Assembly: GCF_001654495.1 (NCBI RefSeq)
Contig: NZ_CP015849.1
Coordinates: 372,001-436,000, forward strand
Reading direction: 5' to 3'
From: Streptomyces sp. SAT1
GTDB lineage: Bacteria; Actinomycetota; Actinomycetes; Streptomycetales; Streptomycetaceae
Length of the DNA stretch: 64,000 nt
A program made the position numbers and the translations under genes. Below the pieces are notes generated by a model, which ran no database searches, was not told where the DNA came from, and worked only from the letters and a program-made list of their open reading frames with translations. Positions within the stretch are counted from its first letter, which is position 1; each line of letters opens with the position of its first letter. Shown here in pieces: positions 27,404-36,366 of this stretch.

Positions 27404-29173
27404 ATGAACCACCCCACCCTGCGCCAGCTCATCGACGCCTCCGAGGGCGTGACCAAGGCGGACCGCGTCATCCGGGGCGGGCAGCTCGTCAACGTCTGCA
27501 CCGGCGAGATCTACCCGGCCGACGTCGCCGTCACCGGCGACCGCATCGCCGCGACCGGTGACGTGAGCGCGTACGTGGGGCCGGACACCGAGATCGTCGA
27601 CGCGAGCGGCAAGTACCTGACGCCGGGGCTCATCGACGGGCATCTGCACCTGGAGTGCTCCAAGCTGTCGGTGACGATGTTCGCCGACGCGGTCGTCCGG
27701 TACGGCACCACCTCGGTCGTCTCCGGGCTCGACCAGTTCCTCGTGGTCGCCGGCCTCGACGGGGTGCGCGAGGCGCTGCGCGAGGCGGAGGCCGGCCCCA
27801 TGAAGATCTTCTGGGGCGCCCCGTTCAAGACGCCCTACACGCTGCCCGAGACGACGGTCGGTTTCACCTTCGGGCCCGACGAGCACGCCGAGACGCAGGG
27901 CTGGGCGGACTGCTTCGGCGTGTGGGAGACGGTCGCCGAGTTCGTCCTCAACCGTGACGAGAAGGTGCTGCGCGCCCTCGAACTGGCCCACCGCAACCGG
28001 CTGCCCGTCTTCGGCTGCGCCCCGATGGCCGCGCCGACCACCGTCAACGCCCTGTCCGCCGCCGGTGTCCGCCTCGACCACGAGAGCTACACCGCCGAGG
28101 AGGCACTGCTGAAGCTGCGCGCGGGCATGTCGCTGCTCATCCGGGAGTCCTCGGTGGCGCACTTCATGAACGAGAACGTGCGCACCGTCACCGAGTTCGG
28201 CGCCCAGTCGCGGCGCGTGGGCTTCTGCACGGACGACATGCATGTCGCCGACATCCTGCGCGAGGGCCACCTCGACAAGCTGGTCCGCATGGCGATCGCC
28301 GCGGGTGTCCGGCCCGTCGAGGCGATCCAGATGGCGACGCTCAACTGCGCCGAGATGTACCGCATCGACCACCTCGTCGGCTCGCTGACGCCGGGCCGCT
28401 ACGCGGACGTGCTGATCATCGACTCCCCCGAGTCCTTCCTGGTGGAGCAGGTGTTCGCGCGCGGGAAGCTCGTCGCGCGCGACGGCCGTACGACCGAGGC
28501 GCCGCGCGCCCCCGAGCGTTCCGCCGCCCTCTCCCCCGCCTTCCGGGTGAAGCCGCTCACCGGCGAGTCGATCGGGGTGGCGGCCGAGGGCGACGAGGCC
28601 CGGGTGCTGGTGGTCGAGATGGACCGCACGGTGCCGTTCGTGCGCAAGGGCGTGGAGCTGACGCTGCCGGTCGTGGACGGCACGGTCCGCGCCGACCCGG
28701 CGCAGGACGCCCTGTACGTCACGGTCTCCGAGCGCTACGGGAAGAACGGCGGCGGGACCGTCACCGCGATGATCAACGGGTTCGGCCTGCGCTCCGGCGC
28801 GATCGCCTCCTCCGCCGCCCCCGACGACAACAACATCGTCTGCGTGGGCGCCGACCGCGCCGACATGGCCCTCGCGGTGAACCACCTGGCCGAGCGGGGC
28901 GGCGGACAGGTCGTCGTGGACGGCGGCGAGATCAAGGAGTTCCTGCCGCTGCCGGTGGCCGGCATCGTCGCCGACCTCGCCCCGGAGGAGATGGCCGCGG
29001 CCGAGGACCGCCTGGAGGCCGCCGCGCGTGCCCTCGGCTGCGCGCTGCCGTCCGCCTTCGGCTATCTGATCTTCCTGGAGATCACCGCCATCCCCGAGTA
29101 CGCCGTCACCGACCTGGGCGTCGTCAACTACCACACCCAGGACGTCGTCGACATCGTCCGCCCCGCCAACTGA
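27404..29173 (+). CDS. ade: adenine deaminase (Ade, amidohydrolase superfamily)
   Basis: 589 residues. It converts adenine to hypoxanthine and ammonia. The metal motif LIDGHLHLECS is at about residues 72-82, with the later GCAPMAAPTT, RLDHE and FCTDDMH motifs, and the C-terminal Ade domain with MINGFGLRSGAIASS and NNIVCVG. Length and motif order match bacterial Ade (E. coli YicP, Bacillus AdeC). It lies between the permease and a second, unrelated-subfamily adenine deaminase, so the operon imports and deaminates adenine. Expression is presumably controlled by the divergent LacI protein. Confidence 0.95.
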   Translation: MNHPTLRQLIDASEGVTKADRVIRGGQLVNVCTGEIYPADVAVTGDRIAATGDVSAYVGPDTEIVDASGKYLTPGLIDGHLHLECSKLSVTMFADAVVRYGTTSVVSGLDQFLVVAGLDGVREALREAEAGPMKIFWGAPFKTPYTLPETTVGFTFGPDEHAETQGWADCFGVWETVAEFVLNRDEKVLRALELAHRNRLPVFGCAPMAAPTTVNALSAAGVRLDHESYTAEEALLKLRAGMSLLIRESSVAHFMNENVRTVTEFGAQSRRVGFCTDDMHVADILREGHLDKLVRMAIAAGVRPVEAIQMATLNCAEMYRIDHLVGSLTPGRYADVLIIDSPESFLVEQVFARGKLVARDGRTTEAPRAPERSAALSPAFRVKPLTGESIGVAAEGDEARVLVVEMDRTVPFVRKGVELTLPVVDGTVRADPAQDALYVTVSERYGKNGGGTVTAMINGFGLRSGAIASSAAPDDNNIVCVGADRADMALAVNHLAERGGGQVVVDGGEIKEFLPLPVAGIVADLAPEEMAAAEDRLEAAARALGCALPSAFGYLIFLEITAIPEYAVTDLGVVNYHTQDVVDIVRPAN

Positions 29174-29199
29174 CCTCACCCGCCGAGGAGTTCCCCGTC

Positions 29200-30231
29200 A
29201 TGACCACCGCTCCCGCACCCGTGGACGCGTTCGTCGCCGGCCTGCCCAAGTGCGAGCTGCACCTGCACATCGAGGGCACGCTGGAGCCCGCCCTGAAGTT
29301 CGCGCTGGCGCAGCGCGGCGGCATCGCGCTCCCGTACGCCGACGAGAGCGCGCTGCGCGCCGCGTACGACTTCCACGACCTGCCCGGCTTCCTCGCCGTC
29401 TACTACGAGGGGATGTCCGTGCTCCGCACCGAGCAGGACTTCTACGACCTGGCGGCGGCCTACGCGGCCAAGGCGCACTCCCAGAACGTGCGGTACGCGG
29501 AGATCTTCTTCGACCCGCAGGCGCACACCGCGCGCGGGGTCGCCTTCGACACCGTCGTGCGCGGACTGACCCGGGCCCTGGACGACGCCGAGCGCGCCAC
29601 CGGGTTCCGGGGCCGGCTGGTGATGTGCTTCCTGCGCGACTTCCAGGCCGAGTTCGCGATGGCCACGCTGGTGCAGTCGCTGCCGTACAAGGAGTGGATC
29701 GTCGGCGTCGGGCTGGACTCGGACGAGGCGGGCAACCCGCCGGTGAAGTTCCGCGAGGTGTTCGCCCGCGCGCGGGCCGAGGGCTACCGGCTGACGATGC
29801 ACTGCGACGTCGACCAGGAGAACTCCACCGAGCACATCCGCCAGGTGGTCGAGGAGATCGGGGCCGACCGCATCGACCACGGCGTGAACGCCCTGGAGGA
29901 CCCGGCCCTGCTCGCCCGGATCCGGGAGCGCGGTCTCGGGCTGACCGTGTGCCCGATCTCCAACGCCCATGTCACCGACGGCATGAAGGCCGCCGAGATC
30001 CGCGCGCTGCTCGACGCGGACGTGAAGGTGACGGTCAACTCGGACGACCCGGCGTACTTCCCGGGCTATGTCGCGGAGAACCTGGCCGCCCTGCGCGGTC
30101 CGGCGGAGCTGTCCGACGCCGACCTGGTGCGGCTCCAGCGCAACGCCATCGAGATCTCCTGGGCGGCGCCCGCCGTGCGCGAGGAGTTCCTCGCGGAACT
30201 GGCGGCGTACGCGGAGAACGCCGGACGGTGA
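29200..30231 (+). CDS. adenine/adenosine deaminase family protein, adenine-deaminase type
   Basis: 343 residues of the adenosine deaminase family. The N-terminal metal motif is KCELHLHIEGTLEP (about residue 17). Later motifs are MHCDVDQENS, DRIDHGVNAL, CPISNAHV and NSDDPAYF with the catalytic acid pair. The HCDVDQ variant in place of the HAGE of adenosine deaminases is typical of the fungal Aah1-like adenine deaminase branch. It starts 27 nt after ade with a GAGGAG site. Two adenine deaminases of different folds in one operon may reflect different substrates, for example adenine against a modified purine. Confidence 0.92.
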   Translation: MTTAPAPVDAFVAGLPKCELHLHIEGTLEPALKFALAQRGGIALPYADESALRAAYDFHDLPGFLAVYYEGMSVLRTEQDFYDLAAAYAAKAHSQNVRYAEIFFDPQAHTARGVAFDTVVRGLTRALDDAERATGFRGRLVMCFLRDFQAEFAMATLVQSLPYKEWIVGVGLDSDEAGNPPVKFREVFARARAEGYRLTMHCDVDQENSTEHIRQVVEEIGADRIDHGVNALEDPALLARIRERGLGLTVCPISNAHVTDGMKAAEIRALLDADVKVTVNSDDPAYFPGYVAENLAALRGPAELSDADLVRLQRNAIEISWAAPAVREEFLAELAAYAENAGR

Positions 30232-30245
30232 CCTCCGGCCCGGCC

Positions 30246-30272
30246 GGGCCCCGCTCCGCCGGGGCGGGGTCC
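30246..30272 (+). terminator. terminator hairpin after the purine operon
   Basis: GGGCCCCGC (30246-30254) pairs with GCGGGGTCC (30264-30272), allowing one G-U pair, over a 9-nt loop. It lies 15 nt past the last deaminase and before the kinase gene. Confidence 0.6.
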
Positions 30273-30324
30273 GGCGGGCGGCCCGGTGCCGGTGGTGTCA
30301 CAGGTGTCTCGTAGGCTCGGTTCC

Positions 30325-32136
30325 ATGAGCGAGGGGGGTTCCGTGCGGCGGGTCATCGACGGCCGCTTCGAGCTGGAGGCACGGCTCGGCGGCGGAGGCA
30401 TGGGCACGGTCTGGCGGGCGCGCGACCTGGTGCTCGACCGGGTCGTGGCGCTCAAGGAGGTACGGCCGCCCGACCCCACGCTCGCGGAGTACGACCCGCG
30501 GGCGGCGGCCCTGCTGCGCGCCCGGGTCCTGCGCGAGGCCCGCGCCCTGGCCCGCGTCGACCACCCCAACGTCGTCACCATCCACCATGTGGTCGACGCC
30601 GGCGAAGGCACCTATCCCTGGCTCGTGATGGAGCTGGTGACCGGCGGCTCGCTCGCCGACCGCCTCGCCCGGGGCCCGATGGAGCCGCGGGAGGCGGCGC
30701 GCCTGGGCCGTGACGTCCTCGCCGCGCTGCGCGCCGCCCACGAGGCGGGCGTCGAGCACCGCGACGTCAAGCCCGCCAACGTGCTGCTGCGGCCGGACGG
30801 GCGTCCGGTCCTCACCGACTTCGGCATCGCGGCCGTCCGCGAGGCGACCGCGCTCACCGCGACCGGCTCGGTCATCGGCACCCCTGACTACATGGCGCCC
30901 GAGCGGGTCTCCGGCGACGAGGGCGGTCCCGGGGCGGACCTGTGGTCGCTGGCGATGATGCTGTACGTCGCCGTGGAGGGCCGACACCCGCTGCGCCGGG
31001 CCTCGACGCTCGCCACCCTGGCGGCCGTCCTCAACGAACCGCTCCCGCCGCCCGAACGGGCCGGCGTGCTCACCCCGTTGCTGACCGCCGTGCTGGTCAA
31101 GGACCCCGCCGCGCGCCCCGGTCCGGCGGCGGTCGACGCGATGCTCGCCGCGGCGGCCGAGGACGGGCCGCCCGCCGCCGGTGCCCCGTCCGGCCCCGGC
31201 CCCGCGGCGGGTGCGGGGGCCACCGCCACCTCGTACCCCCTGGCTCCGCCCGCGTCGGGCGGCCCCGGCGCGACGACCGCCTCCGCCTCCGTCCGGGACG
31301 CCGTCCCCGTCCGGACGGTCCAGGACGCCGCCCCCGGACGGCCGGCGCCCGGCCCCGGCCCGGGGCGGTCGGTGCCCGGCGGTGACCCCGGGCGGCCGGT
31401 GCCGGACGGTCGCGGCCCGCGTCCCCCTTCCGGGGCGTCCTGGCCCGGCAAGCGGCGGTGGTTCGCGCTCGGTGCCTCCGTCACCGTGACCGCGCTCGCG
31501 GTCACCCTGCTGTGGACGTTCCTCCCGGACGGCGACTCCGCCGACGCGGGCGACCGCGGCGGCGGCCCGGCCGCGACCGCCTCGGACAGGTCCACGCCGG
31601 GCACGTCCACGCCGGGTCCGTCCGCGTCGTCCGCCGCGAGCGGCACCGGGACGGCACCGTCCGCGCGGACCGAGGACACCGACCTGCTGACCCCGGCCGG
31701 CATCCGCTCCGCCGTGCGGGCGCTCAAGACCGCGACGGGCACGGACCGGATGAGTTCCTTCGTCGTCTACTCCGACCACGCGTCGGCCAGTGTGATGGTC
31801 GCGGGCAGCAAGACCCGCTACGACAACTGGACCTACCGCCCCGGCGAGGGCGCGCGCAAGGGCATCATCAGCGGCACGGTGACCCCCTTGGAGAGTCCGT
31901 TCGACATCGACGACCTCGACTGGGACGCCGTCCCCGCGCTGCTGAAGCAGGCGGACAAGGTCCTGAACGTGCAGGAGGTGTCGAGCCGTTACGTCGATGT
32001 ACGGGCCCCCAACCCGACGTGGGACACCCCGCTCGGCATGGCCGTCTATCTGAGCAACAAGTATCACGAGAGCGGCTACCTCGAAGCGACCGCCCGCGGC
32101 CGGGTCACCCGGACGATGCCCAACGACAAGGACTGA
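30325..32136 (+). CDS. membrane-anchored serine/threonine protein kinase
   Basis: 603 residues. The N-terminal Hanks-type kinase domain (about 15-275) has the Gly loop GGGGMGTVW (22-30), Lys44 in VALKEV, HRD at 145-147 (HRDVKPANVLL) and DFG at 165-167. A Pro/Gly/Ala-rich linker follows, then one membrane helix (FALGASVTVTALAVTLLW, about 380-398). The extracellular part of about 200 residues has no PASTA repeats. The ATG at 30325 is chosen because it starts just before the kinase domain. Substrates and signal are unknown; the next gene is a lipoprotein, which might be a partner. Confidence 0.94.
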   Translation: MSEGGSVRRVIDGRFELEARLGGGGMGTVWRARDLVLDRVVALKEVRPPDPTLAEYDPRAAALLRARVLREARALARVDHPNVVTIHHVVDAGEGTYPWLVMELVTGGSLADRLARGPMEPREAARLGRDVLAALRAAHEAGVEHRDVKPANVLLRPDGRPVLTDFGIAAVREATALTATGSVIGTPDYMAPERVSGDEGGPGADLWSLAMMLYVAVEGRHPLRRASTLATLAAVLNEPLPPPERAGVLTPLLTAVLVKDPAARPGPAAVDAMLAAAAEDGPPAAGAPSGPGPAAGAGATATSYPLAPPASGGPGATTASASVRDAVPVRTVQDAAPGRPAPGPGPGRSVPGGDPGRPVPDGRGPRPPSGASWPGKRRWFALGASVTVTALAVTLLWTFLPDGDSADAGDRGGGPAATASDRSTPGTSTPGPSASSAASGTGTAPSARTEDTDLLTPAGIRSAVRALKTATGTDRMSSFVVYSDHASASVMVAGSKTRYDNWTYRPGEGARKGIISGTVTPLESPFDIDDLDWDAVPALLKQADKVLNVQEVSSRYVDVRAPNPTWDTPLGMAVYLSNKYHESGYLEATARGRVTRTMPNDKD

Positions 32137-32260
32137 GGCGCCCGGCCGGGGCCGGAGGCCGGGACCGCAGCCGCGCGTGCCCTGACGTCGTGACAGCTCC
32201 GTGACTCCGAACGTGCCGTGCGTCACAGCCCCGGGGCGGCGCGGGTGATCGACTTGGCCC

Positions 32261-33199
32261 ATGCGCCGCGCTCTCCTCGTCCTCCCCGCCGCCCTCGCCG
32301 CCGGCGGGCTGATGCTCACGGCCTGCGGCACGGGGCAGTCCGCCGCCCCGGGCTCCGGCGCCGCGCCCGGACAGTCCTCCCCCGCCTGCGCCGTGGCCGC
32401 CCCGTCCGGCACCCCCGACACCGGCGCGAACCCCGACTACACGGCGACGGACAGGGTGAGGACCGTGATCGAGGACGGCTGCCCGGCGTTCGAGGTCACC
32501 AACGGCACACGGCAGGCCCTCACCTACACGATCACCTACCAGCTGCTCACCAACTCCGCGACGGCCCAGGTGAGTGCGGTCCAGACGGTGACTCCGGTCG
32601 CGCCAGGCCGTACCGTGCGGCGCACGGTGGACCCCGGCGTGCTGCCGCCGGGCTCGGACGGCGTGGCACAGGTGCGGGTGATCAAGGTGAGGAGCGTCCC
32701 CACCGCCGAGGCGCCGGCCGAAACAGGCCCCTGCCCGCCGTCCGGGGTGCGCGTCTACGCCGACCGGGGCGACGCCGCCATGGGGCTGCGCGTCGTCGGG
32801 CTGCATCTGGCGAACTGCGGGACGCGCGCCTACCGGCTCGACGGCTATCCGCAGCTACGGCTGTTCGACCAGCGGCACCGGCCGGTCGACGGTGTGCGCG
32901 TCCTGCACGGCGGCGCCGCGATCGCCACCGGGACCGGCGCCGACGGCGAGCCCAGGCCCGTGGTGCTGGCGCCCGGGGAGAGCGCGCGTGCGACGCTGGT
33001 CTGGCGCAACACCACGGGCCTGGAGAGCGATCCCGTCAACGCGCCCTATGTGAGAGTGGTCGCCGGGCCCGGCGCCGCCCCCGTGACCGTGACCCCCGAA
33101 CTGGACCTCGGCACCACGGGGAAGCTCGGCACCGGTGCCTGGCAGAAGGACGCGACACCCGACCGGCCCGCCACCCGCGGCCCGGGGGCCACCGGGTGA
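32261..33199 (+). CDS. DUF4232 lipoprotein
   Basis: 312 residues. A lipoprotein signal peptide ends at LTAC (Cys about residue 22), so the protein is lipid-anchored outside the membrane. A low-complexity Ser/Pro/Ala linker and a domain with TNGTRQALTYTITYQL precede a C-terminal DUF4232 domain (GLRVVGLHLANCGTRAYRLD, then VLAPGESARATLVWRNT). DUF4232 is common in Streptomyces and has no known function. It follows the Ser/Thr kinase by 124 nt on the same strand. Confidence 0.85.
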   Translation: MRRALLVLPAALAAGGLMLTACGTGQSAAPGSGAAPGQSSPACAVAAPSGTPDTGANPDYTATDRVRTVIEDGCPAFEVTNGTRQALTYTITYQLLTNSATAQVSAVQTVTPVAPGRTVRRTVDPGVLPPGSDGVAQVRVIKVRSVPTAEAPAETGPCPPSGVRVYADRGDAAMGLRVVGLHLANCGTRAYRLDGYPQLRLFDQRHRPVDGVRVLHGGAAIATGTGADGEPRPVVLAPGESARATLVWRNTTGLESDPVNAPYVRVVAGPGAAPVTVTPELDLGTTGKLGTGAWQKDATPDRPATRGPGATG

Positions 33200-33242
33200 G
33201 CGGCCCCTTCGCACGACCGCTGCGCCACGGCCTGGGCGGGCC

Positions 33243-33839
33243 TCACCGCACGGCGTGTCCGAAGCGCGCGGCGAGCGCGCGCACATCGGGCTCGCCGAAC
33301 TCCGCGCGCAGCCGCTCGAAGGAGCGGACCTTGTCCGCGCCGAACCGGACGACGTGGCGCGCGTAGGCCGCCGCCGTCAGGAAGGCCGGCGGCGCGGTCT
33401 TGCTGTGGAACTTGTCCGCGTACATCACCGCCCGCTCCTCCATGGTGTCCGCGAGGTAGTCCCCGGGCGGCAGCGGGAGCCGCTGGGCGCGGACGTCGTG
33501 TGCGGTGAGGCCGACGCCGGTGTGGTGGGAGCAGAAGCGGCACAGTTCCTCCGGCAGCCCTTCCCCGCGCAGCAGTTCGTGCCCCAGCACGCCGTGCCGG
33601 ATGTAGTCAGCGCCGTCCAGGGTGCCGTCGGGGCCGTAGAGCCGGTAGACGCCGATGTCGTGGAGGAGCGCACCGGCCAGCGCCAGCTCGGTGTCGGCGC
33701 GCACCGGGGCGCGGGCGAGCAGTTCACGGGTGATGTGCCGCACGATCACGCAGTGCGTGTGCACGAGCTCGAACGCCTCCTGCGTCGGGGCATGCCGCAG
33801 GTGCAGCGCGCGGATCTCTTCCGCTCCGGGGAGGGCCAC
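33243..33839 (-). CDS. HD domain phosphohydrolase-like protein
   Basis: 198 residues starting at GTG. The HD signature is visible: an early His-rich helix (VHTHCVIVRHI), LAGALLHDIGVYRLY with the HD pair, a later RHGVLGHELL and CRFCSHHTGVGL. These fit a metal-dependent HD phosphohydrolase fold. Substrate cannot be predicted; some HD proteins act on nucleotides. It is convergent with the DUF4232 gene and has no operon partner. Confidence 0.85.
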   Translation of the reverse strand: MALPGAEEIRALHLRHAPTQEAFELVHTHCVIVRHITRELLARAPVRADTELALAGALLHDIGVYRLYGPDGTLDGADYIRHGVLGHELLRGEGLPEELCRFCSHHTGVGLTAHDVRAQRLPLPPGDYLADTMEERAVMYADKFHSKTAPPAFLTAAAYARHVVRFGADKVRSFERLRAEFGEPDVRALAARFGHAVR

Positions 33840-34041
33840 GACGGGAGCCTAGCTTCCCGGTTCCCGGTTCCCGGTTCCGGGGAGCGTCTTCGTGCGCCGT
33901 CCCCGCGCGCCCGGGTCCGCAGGGCCGGGTGTGCCGTGCGCCCTGCGCGGCGGCGCTCCCTCCACTGATCCGCGCCCCGTCCCGGGAGCACCCACCCGGT
34001 TCAGCCTCTACACCGGCCGCTACCCGCGCCGTACCCGGGGC

Positions 34042-34291
34042 GGATCTGCTGCGCGGCGAGGACCTGCCCGAGCGGTACCTGTTCTGGCGGGTGCGCGGCA
34101 ACCGGGAGCTGCGGCGCGGCCGTTGGGAGTACTACCGGGACGCGGACGGCCGGGACCAGCTGTACGACCTCGTCGCGGACGCCCGCGAACAGGCCGACCT
34201 CGCCGCGGGCCGGCCGGCGCTGCTCGCCGGGCCGAGGTCCGCCTGGGAGCGGATCGACGGCGCTCTGCTGCTGCCCTGGCCGGCGGCCTGA
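34042..34291 (+). pseudogene. C-terminal remnant of a sulfatase
   Basis: About 83 codons match the C-terminal end of type I sulfatases: LPERYLFWRVRGNRELRRG, RWEYYRDADG, QLYDLVADAREQADLA and a final W-E-R segment. The catalytic N-terminal domain with the formylglycine Cys/Ser is missing, and the upstream sequence shares no sulfatase features. It is best read as a decayed gene fragment. Confidence 0.65.
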
Positions 34292-34473
34292 GCGGCGAGT
34301 CGGCGGGCGGTGTGCCGACCGAGTCCTCCCGGCGCGGCGCGCCCGCCCTTCACGCTTTGGTCGGTTTTTCTCCCGGAAACCCCCAAGGGCGTGCCAAGGT
34401 TTCGAATCCATGATCAAGTTCTGTCCGGGCGGCCGCCGTTCCCACCCCCGTTCAACAGCGGCGATCTCCAACC

Positions 34474-34489
34474 GTAACCGCGCTGTCAC
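34474..34489 (+). promoter_or_regulatory. weak GlnR-like half site
   Basis: GTAAC-N6-GTCAC resembles half of the Streptomyces GlnR box (gTnAc-N6-GaAAc), with the second element a poor match. GlnR control of urease is established in Streptomyces coelicolor, which makes the position suggestive, but the match is marginal. Confidence 0.3.
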
Positions 34490-34531
34490 ATCGTGCTGGT
34501 GAGATTCCCCCGTCAGGTCCAGGCGTAGCCT

Positions 34532-34546
34532 TCAACAAGTTGTTGA
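34532..34546. promoter_or_regulatory. 15-bp palindrome upstream of the urea transporter
   Basis: TCAACAA-G-TTGTTGA is a perfect 7-1-7 palindrome, AT-rich in a GC-rich genome, about 68 bp before the transporter ATG. GntR-type and related regulators use TTGTTGA-like half sites. No regulator for it is encoded next to the operon. Confidence 0.6.
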
Positions 34547-34614
34547 TCACGCAGCTTCTCGCCGTGCGTCAGCGTTCGTTGGTGCCCCGAGATGTTCCCT
34601 GACGAGGAGAAGGC

Positions 34615-35595
34615 ATGCCTGCAGGAGGGCGGGGTGGACAGTCCGGAGGCTGGGTTCCCGCCGATGTGGGACGGCTGGGACGGCTGGGACAGCTGGGACA
34701 GACCCACTTGCGGGGCATCGCGCAGGTCGCCCTCAGTCCCAGTGCCTGGACCGGACTGCTGTTCGCGCTCGCGCTGTTCGCGGGCGGCTGGCGCGTCGGC
34801 GTCTACGGACTGCTCGGCGTGGTCTCGTCCACCGCGGCCGCCGCGGTCCTGGGCGCCGACCGGAGCGGACTGGCCAAGGGCCTCGAGGGCTACTGCGGTT
34901 GCCTCACCGCCATCGCGGTCGTCGTCCGGCTCGGCGCCTCGTGGCGGACCGCCGTGCTCGCCGTGCTCGCCGCCGCGGTGTGCGCGGTGATCGGCGCGGC
35001 GGCCGGGAGGCTGCTCGGCCGGGTCGGGCTGCCCGCGCTGACGGCCCCCTTCTGCCTGGTCGCCGGGGTGCTGGCGATCGCCCTGCCCACGGCACCGGCC
35101 GCCGCGGCGCCGCCGGTCGTCGCGGACGGCTTCACCGCCCTGTCCGCCGCGGAGTTCGGCCGGGCCTGCTGCGACGGCATCGCGCAGATCTTCCTGCTCG
35201 ACCAGTGGTACGCGGGCCTGATCCTGCTCGCGGGGCTGCTCGTGGCCTCCCGCACCGCCGCCGTCGCCGCGGTCTGCGGCAGCGTCGTCGCGGTCCTCAC
35301 CGCCTGTGCCATGGGCCTGCCCGCCGACCGGATCGAGGCCGGTCTGTACGGCTACAACGCGGTCCTGGTGGCGATCGCCCTGGCCGCCACCTTCCTGCCC
35401 CTCACCCCGTGGACCGCCGGGTACGCCGCGCTCGCCGCCGTGGCCTCGGTGCCCTTCACCGCCGCCTGGCAGGCGTTCGCCCAGCCGTCCGGCGGGTCCC
35501 CCTTCACCTGGCCGTTCGTCGTGACGACCTGGCTCTTCCTCGCGGCCGTTCCAGCCCTGGACCGGCCCGGCATCTCGTTGGAGAAAGCGAAGTGA
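34615..35595 (+). CDS. urea transporter (UT family)
   Basis: 326 residues with about ten membrane segments. It shows two internally related halves, as in the UT/SLC14 family: [16 protein letters not shown] pairs with [14 protein letters not shown], and [13 protein letters not shown] with the [12 protein letters not shown] end. [18 protein letters not shown] is also typical. It carries urea passively into the cell. Residues about 18-30 contain an LGRLGQLGQ run encoded by 9-bp repeats (34668-34701). The stop lies 4 nt before ureA, so it is transcribed with the urease genes; a transporter at the head of the operon supplies the substrate. Confidence 0.9.
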   Translation: MPAGGRGGQSGGWVPADVGRLGRLGQLGQTHLRGIAQVALSPSAWTGLLFALALFAGGWRVGVYGLLGVVSSTAAAAVLGADRSGLAKGLEGYCGCLTAIAVVVRLGASWRTAVLAVLAAAVCAVIGAAAGRLLGRVGLPALTAPFCLVAGVLAIALPTAPAAAAPPVVADGFTALSAAEFGRACCDGIAQIFLLDQWYAGLILLAGLLVASRTAAVAAVCGSVVAVLTACAMGLPADRIEAGLYGYNAVLVAIALAATFLPLTPWTAGYAALAAVASVPFTAAWQAFAQPSGGSPFTWPFVVTTWLFLAAVPALDRPGISLEKAK

Positions 35596-35599
35596 CGCC

Positions 35600-35905
35600 A
35601 TGAACCTCGCACCGCGCGAAATCGACAAGCTCCACGTCTACGTGGTGGCGGACCTGGCCCGCCGCCGCCGGGCCCGGGGCACCAAGCTCAACTACAGCGA
35701 GGCCGCCGCGCTGATCACCGAGGCCGTCCTGGAGGCCGCGCGCGACGGGCACACCGTGGCCGAGTGCATGGAGCTGGGCCGCAAGGTCGTCACCGCCGAC
35801 GACGTCATGCCCGGGGTGCGCGAGATGCTCACCGTCCTCCAGGTCGAGACGGCGTTCGTGGACGGGACCAAGCTCGTCACCTGCCACGACCCCATCAGCG
35901 CCTGA
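35600..35905 (+). CDS. ureA: urease gamma subunit
   Basis: 101 residues, full length for Ure[21 protein letters not shown] at the start and the conserved [22 protein letters not shown] helix region and [21 protein letters not shown] end are all present. It is a structural subunit of the nickel urease (UreABC)3. It starts 4 nt after the urea transporter stop and 38 nt before ureB, consistent with one transcript. Confidence 0.97.
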   Translation: MNLAPREIDKLHVYVVADLARRRRARGTKLNYSEAAALITEAVLEAARDGHTVAECMELGRKVVTADDVMPGVREMLTVLQVETAFVDGTKLVTCHDPISA

Positions 35906-35943
35906 GACCCGCCTGATTCACCGCCTGGAACTAGGAGACAACG

Positions 35944-36366
35944 ATGTCGGGTGGAGCCCACTACCTCTACGGGGACGACCCCGTGGAGATCAACCCCGGT
36001 AGGGCGAAGGCCAGTCTGACCGTCGCCAACACCGGCGACCGCGCCGTGCAGATCGGCTCGCACTACCACTTCTTCGAGGTCAACCGCGCCCTGCGGTTCG
36101 ACCGCGAGGCCGCCTACGGCATGCACCTGGACATCCCGTCCGGCACCGCCGTGCGCTTCGAGCCCGGGGACACCCGCGAGGTGGAGCTGGTCGCCTTCGG
36201 CGGCACCCGGCGGCTCGTCGGCTTCGCCGCCCTGGTCAACGGCGGTCTCAACGCCGCCGACACCCGGCGTGCCGCCGTGCGCCGCGCCACCGAGCTGGGA
36301 TTCGCCGCCGCCGGCACCGACCGCGTCACCGACGCCGACACCGAGAACGAGGGGGCCGACCGCTGA
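35944..36366 (+). CDS. ureB: urease beta subunit
   Basis: 140 residues. The core [40 protein letters not shown] and [20 protein letters not shown] segments match UreB. The C-terminal extension of about 35 residues past [12 protein letters not shown] is normal for actinobacterial forms. Its stop overlaps the ureC start by one base (TGATG), so translation is coupled. Confidence 0.97.
   Translation: MSGGAHYLYGDDPVEINPGRAKASLTVANTGDRAVQIGSHYHFFEVNRALRFDREAAYGMHLDIPSGTAVRFEPGDTREVELVAFGGTRRLVGFAALVNGGLNAADTRRAAVRRATELGFAAAGTDRVTDADTENEGADR

Larger units (their letters stand above)
34292..34614. other. intergenic region before the urea/urease operon
   Basis: No credible gene. Coding reading frames here are short and the base composition drops to relatively low GC between 34360 and 34560, as expected of a regulatory region. 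It holds the 15-bp palindrome at 34532-34546 and a GlnR-like element at 34474-34489, each listed separately. A good GAGGAGAAGG site directly precedes the transporter ATG. Confidence 0.6.

Noticed and set aside
34380..34420. GGTTTCGAATCC, resembling a tRNA T-loop
   Set aside because: The flanking bases do not pair as a T-stem and no acceptor, D or anticodon arm is present.
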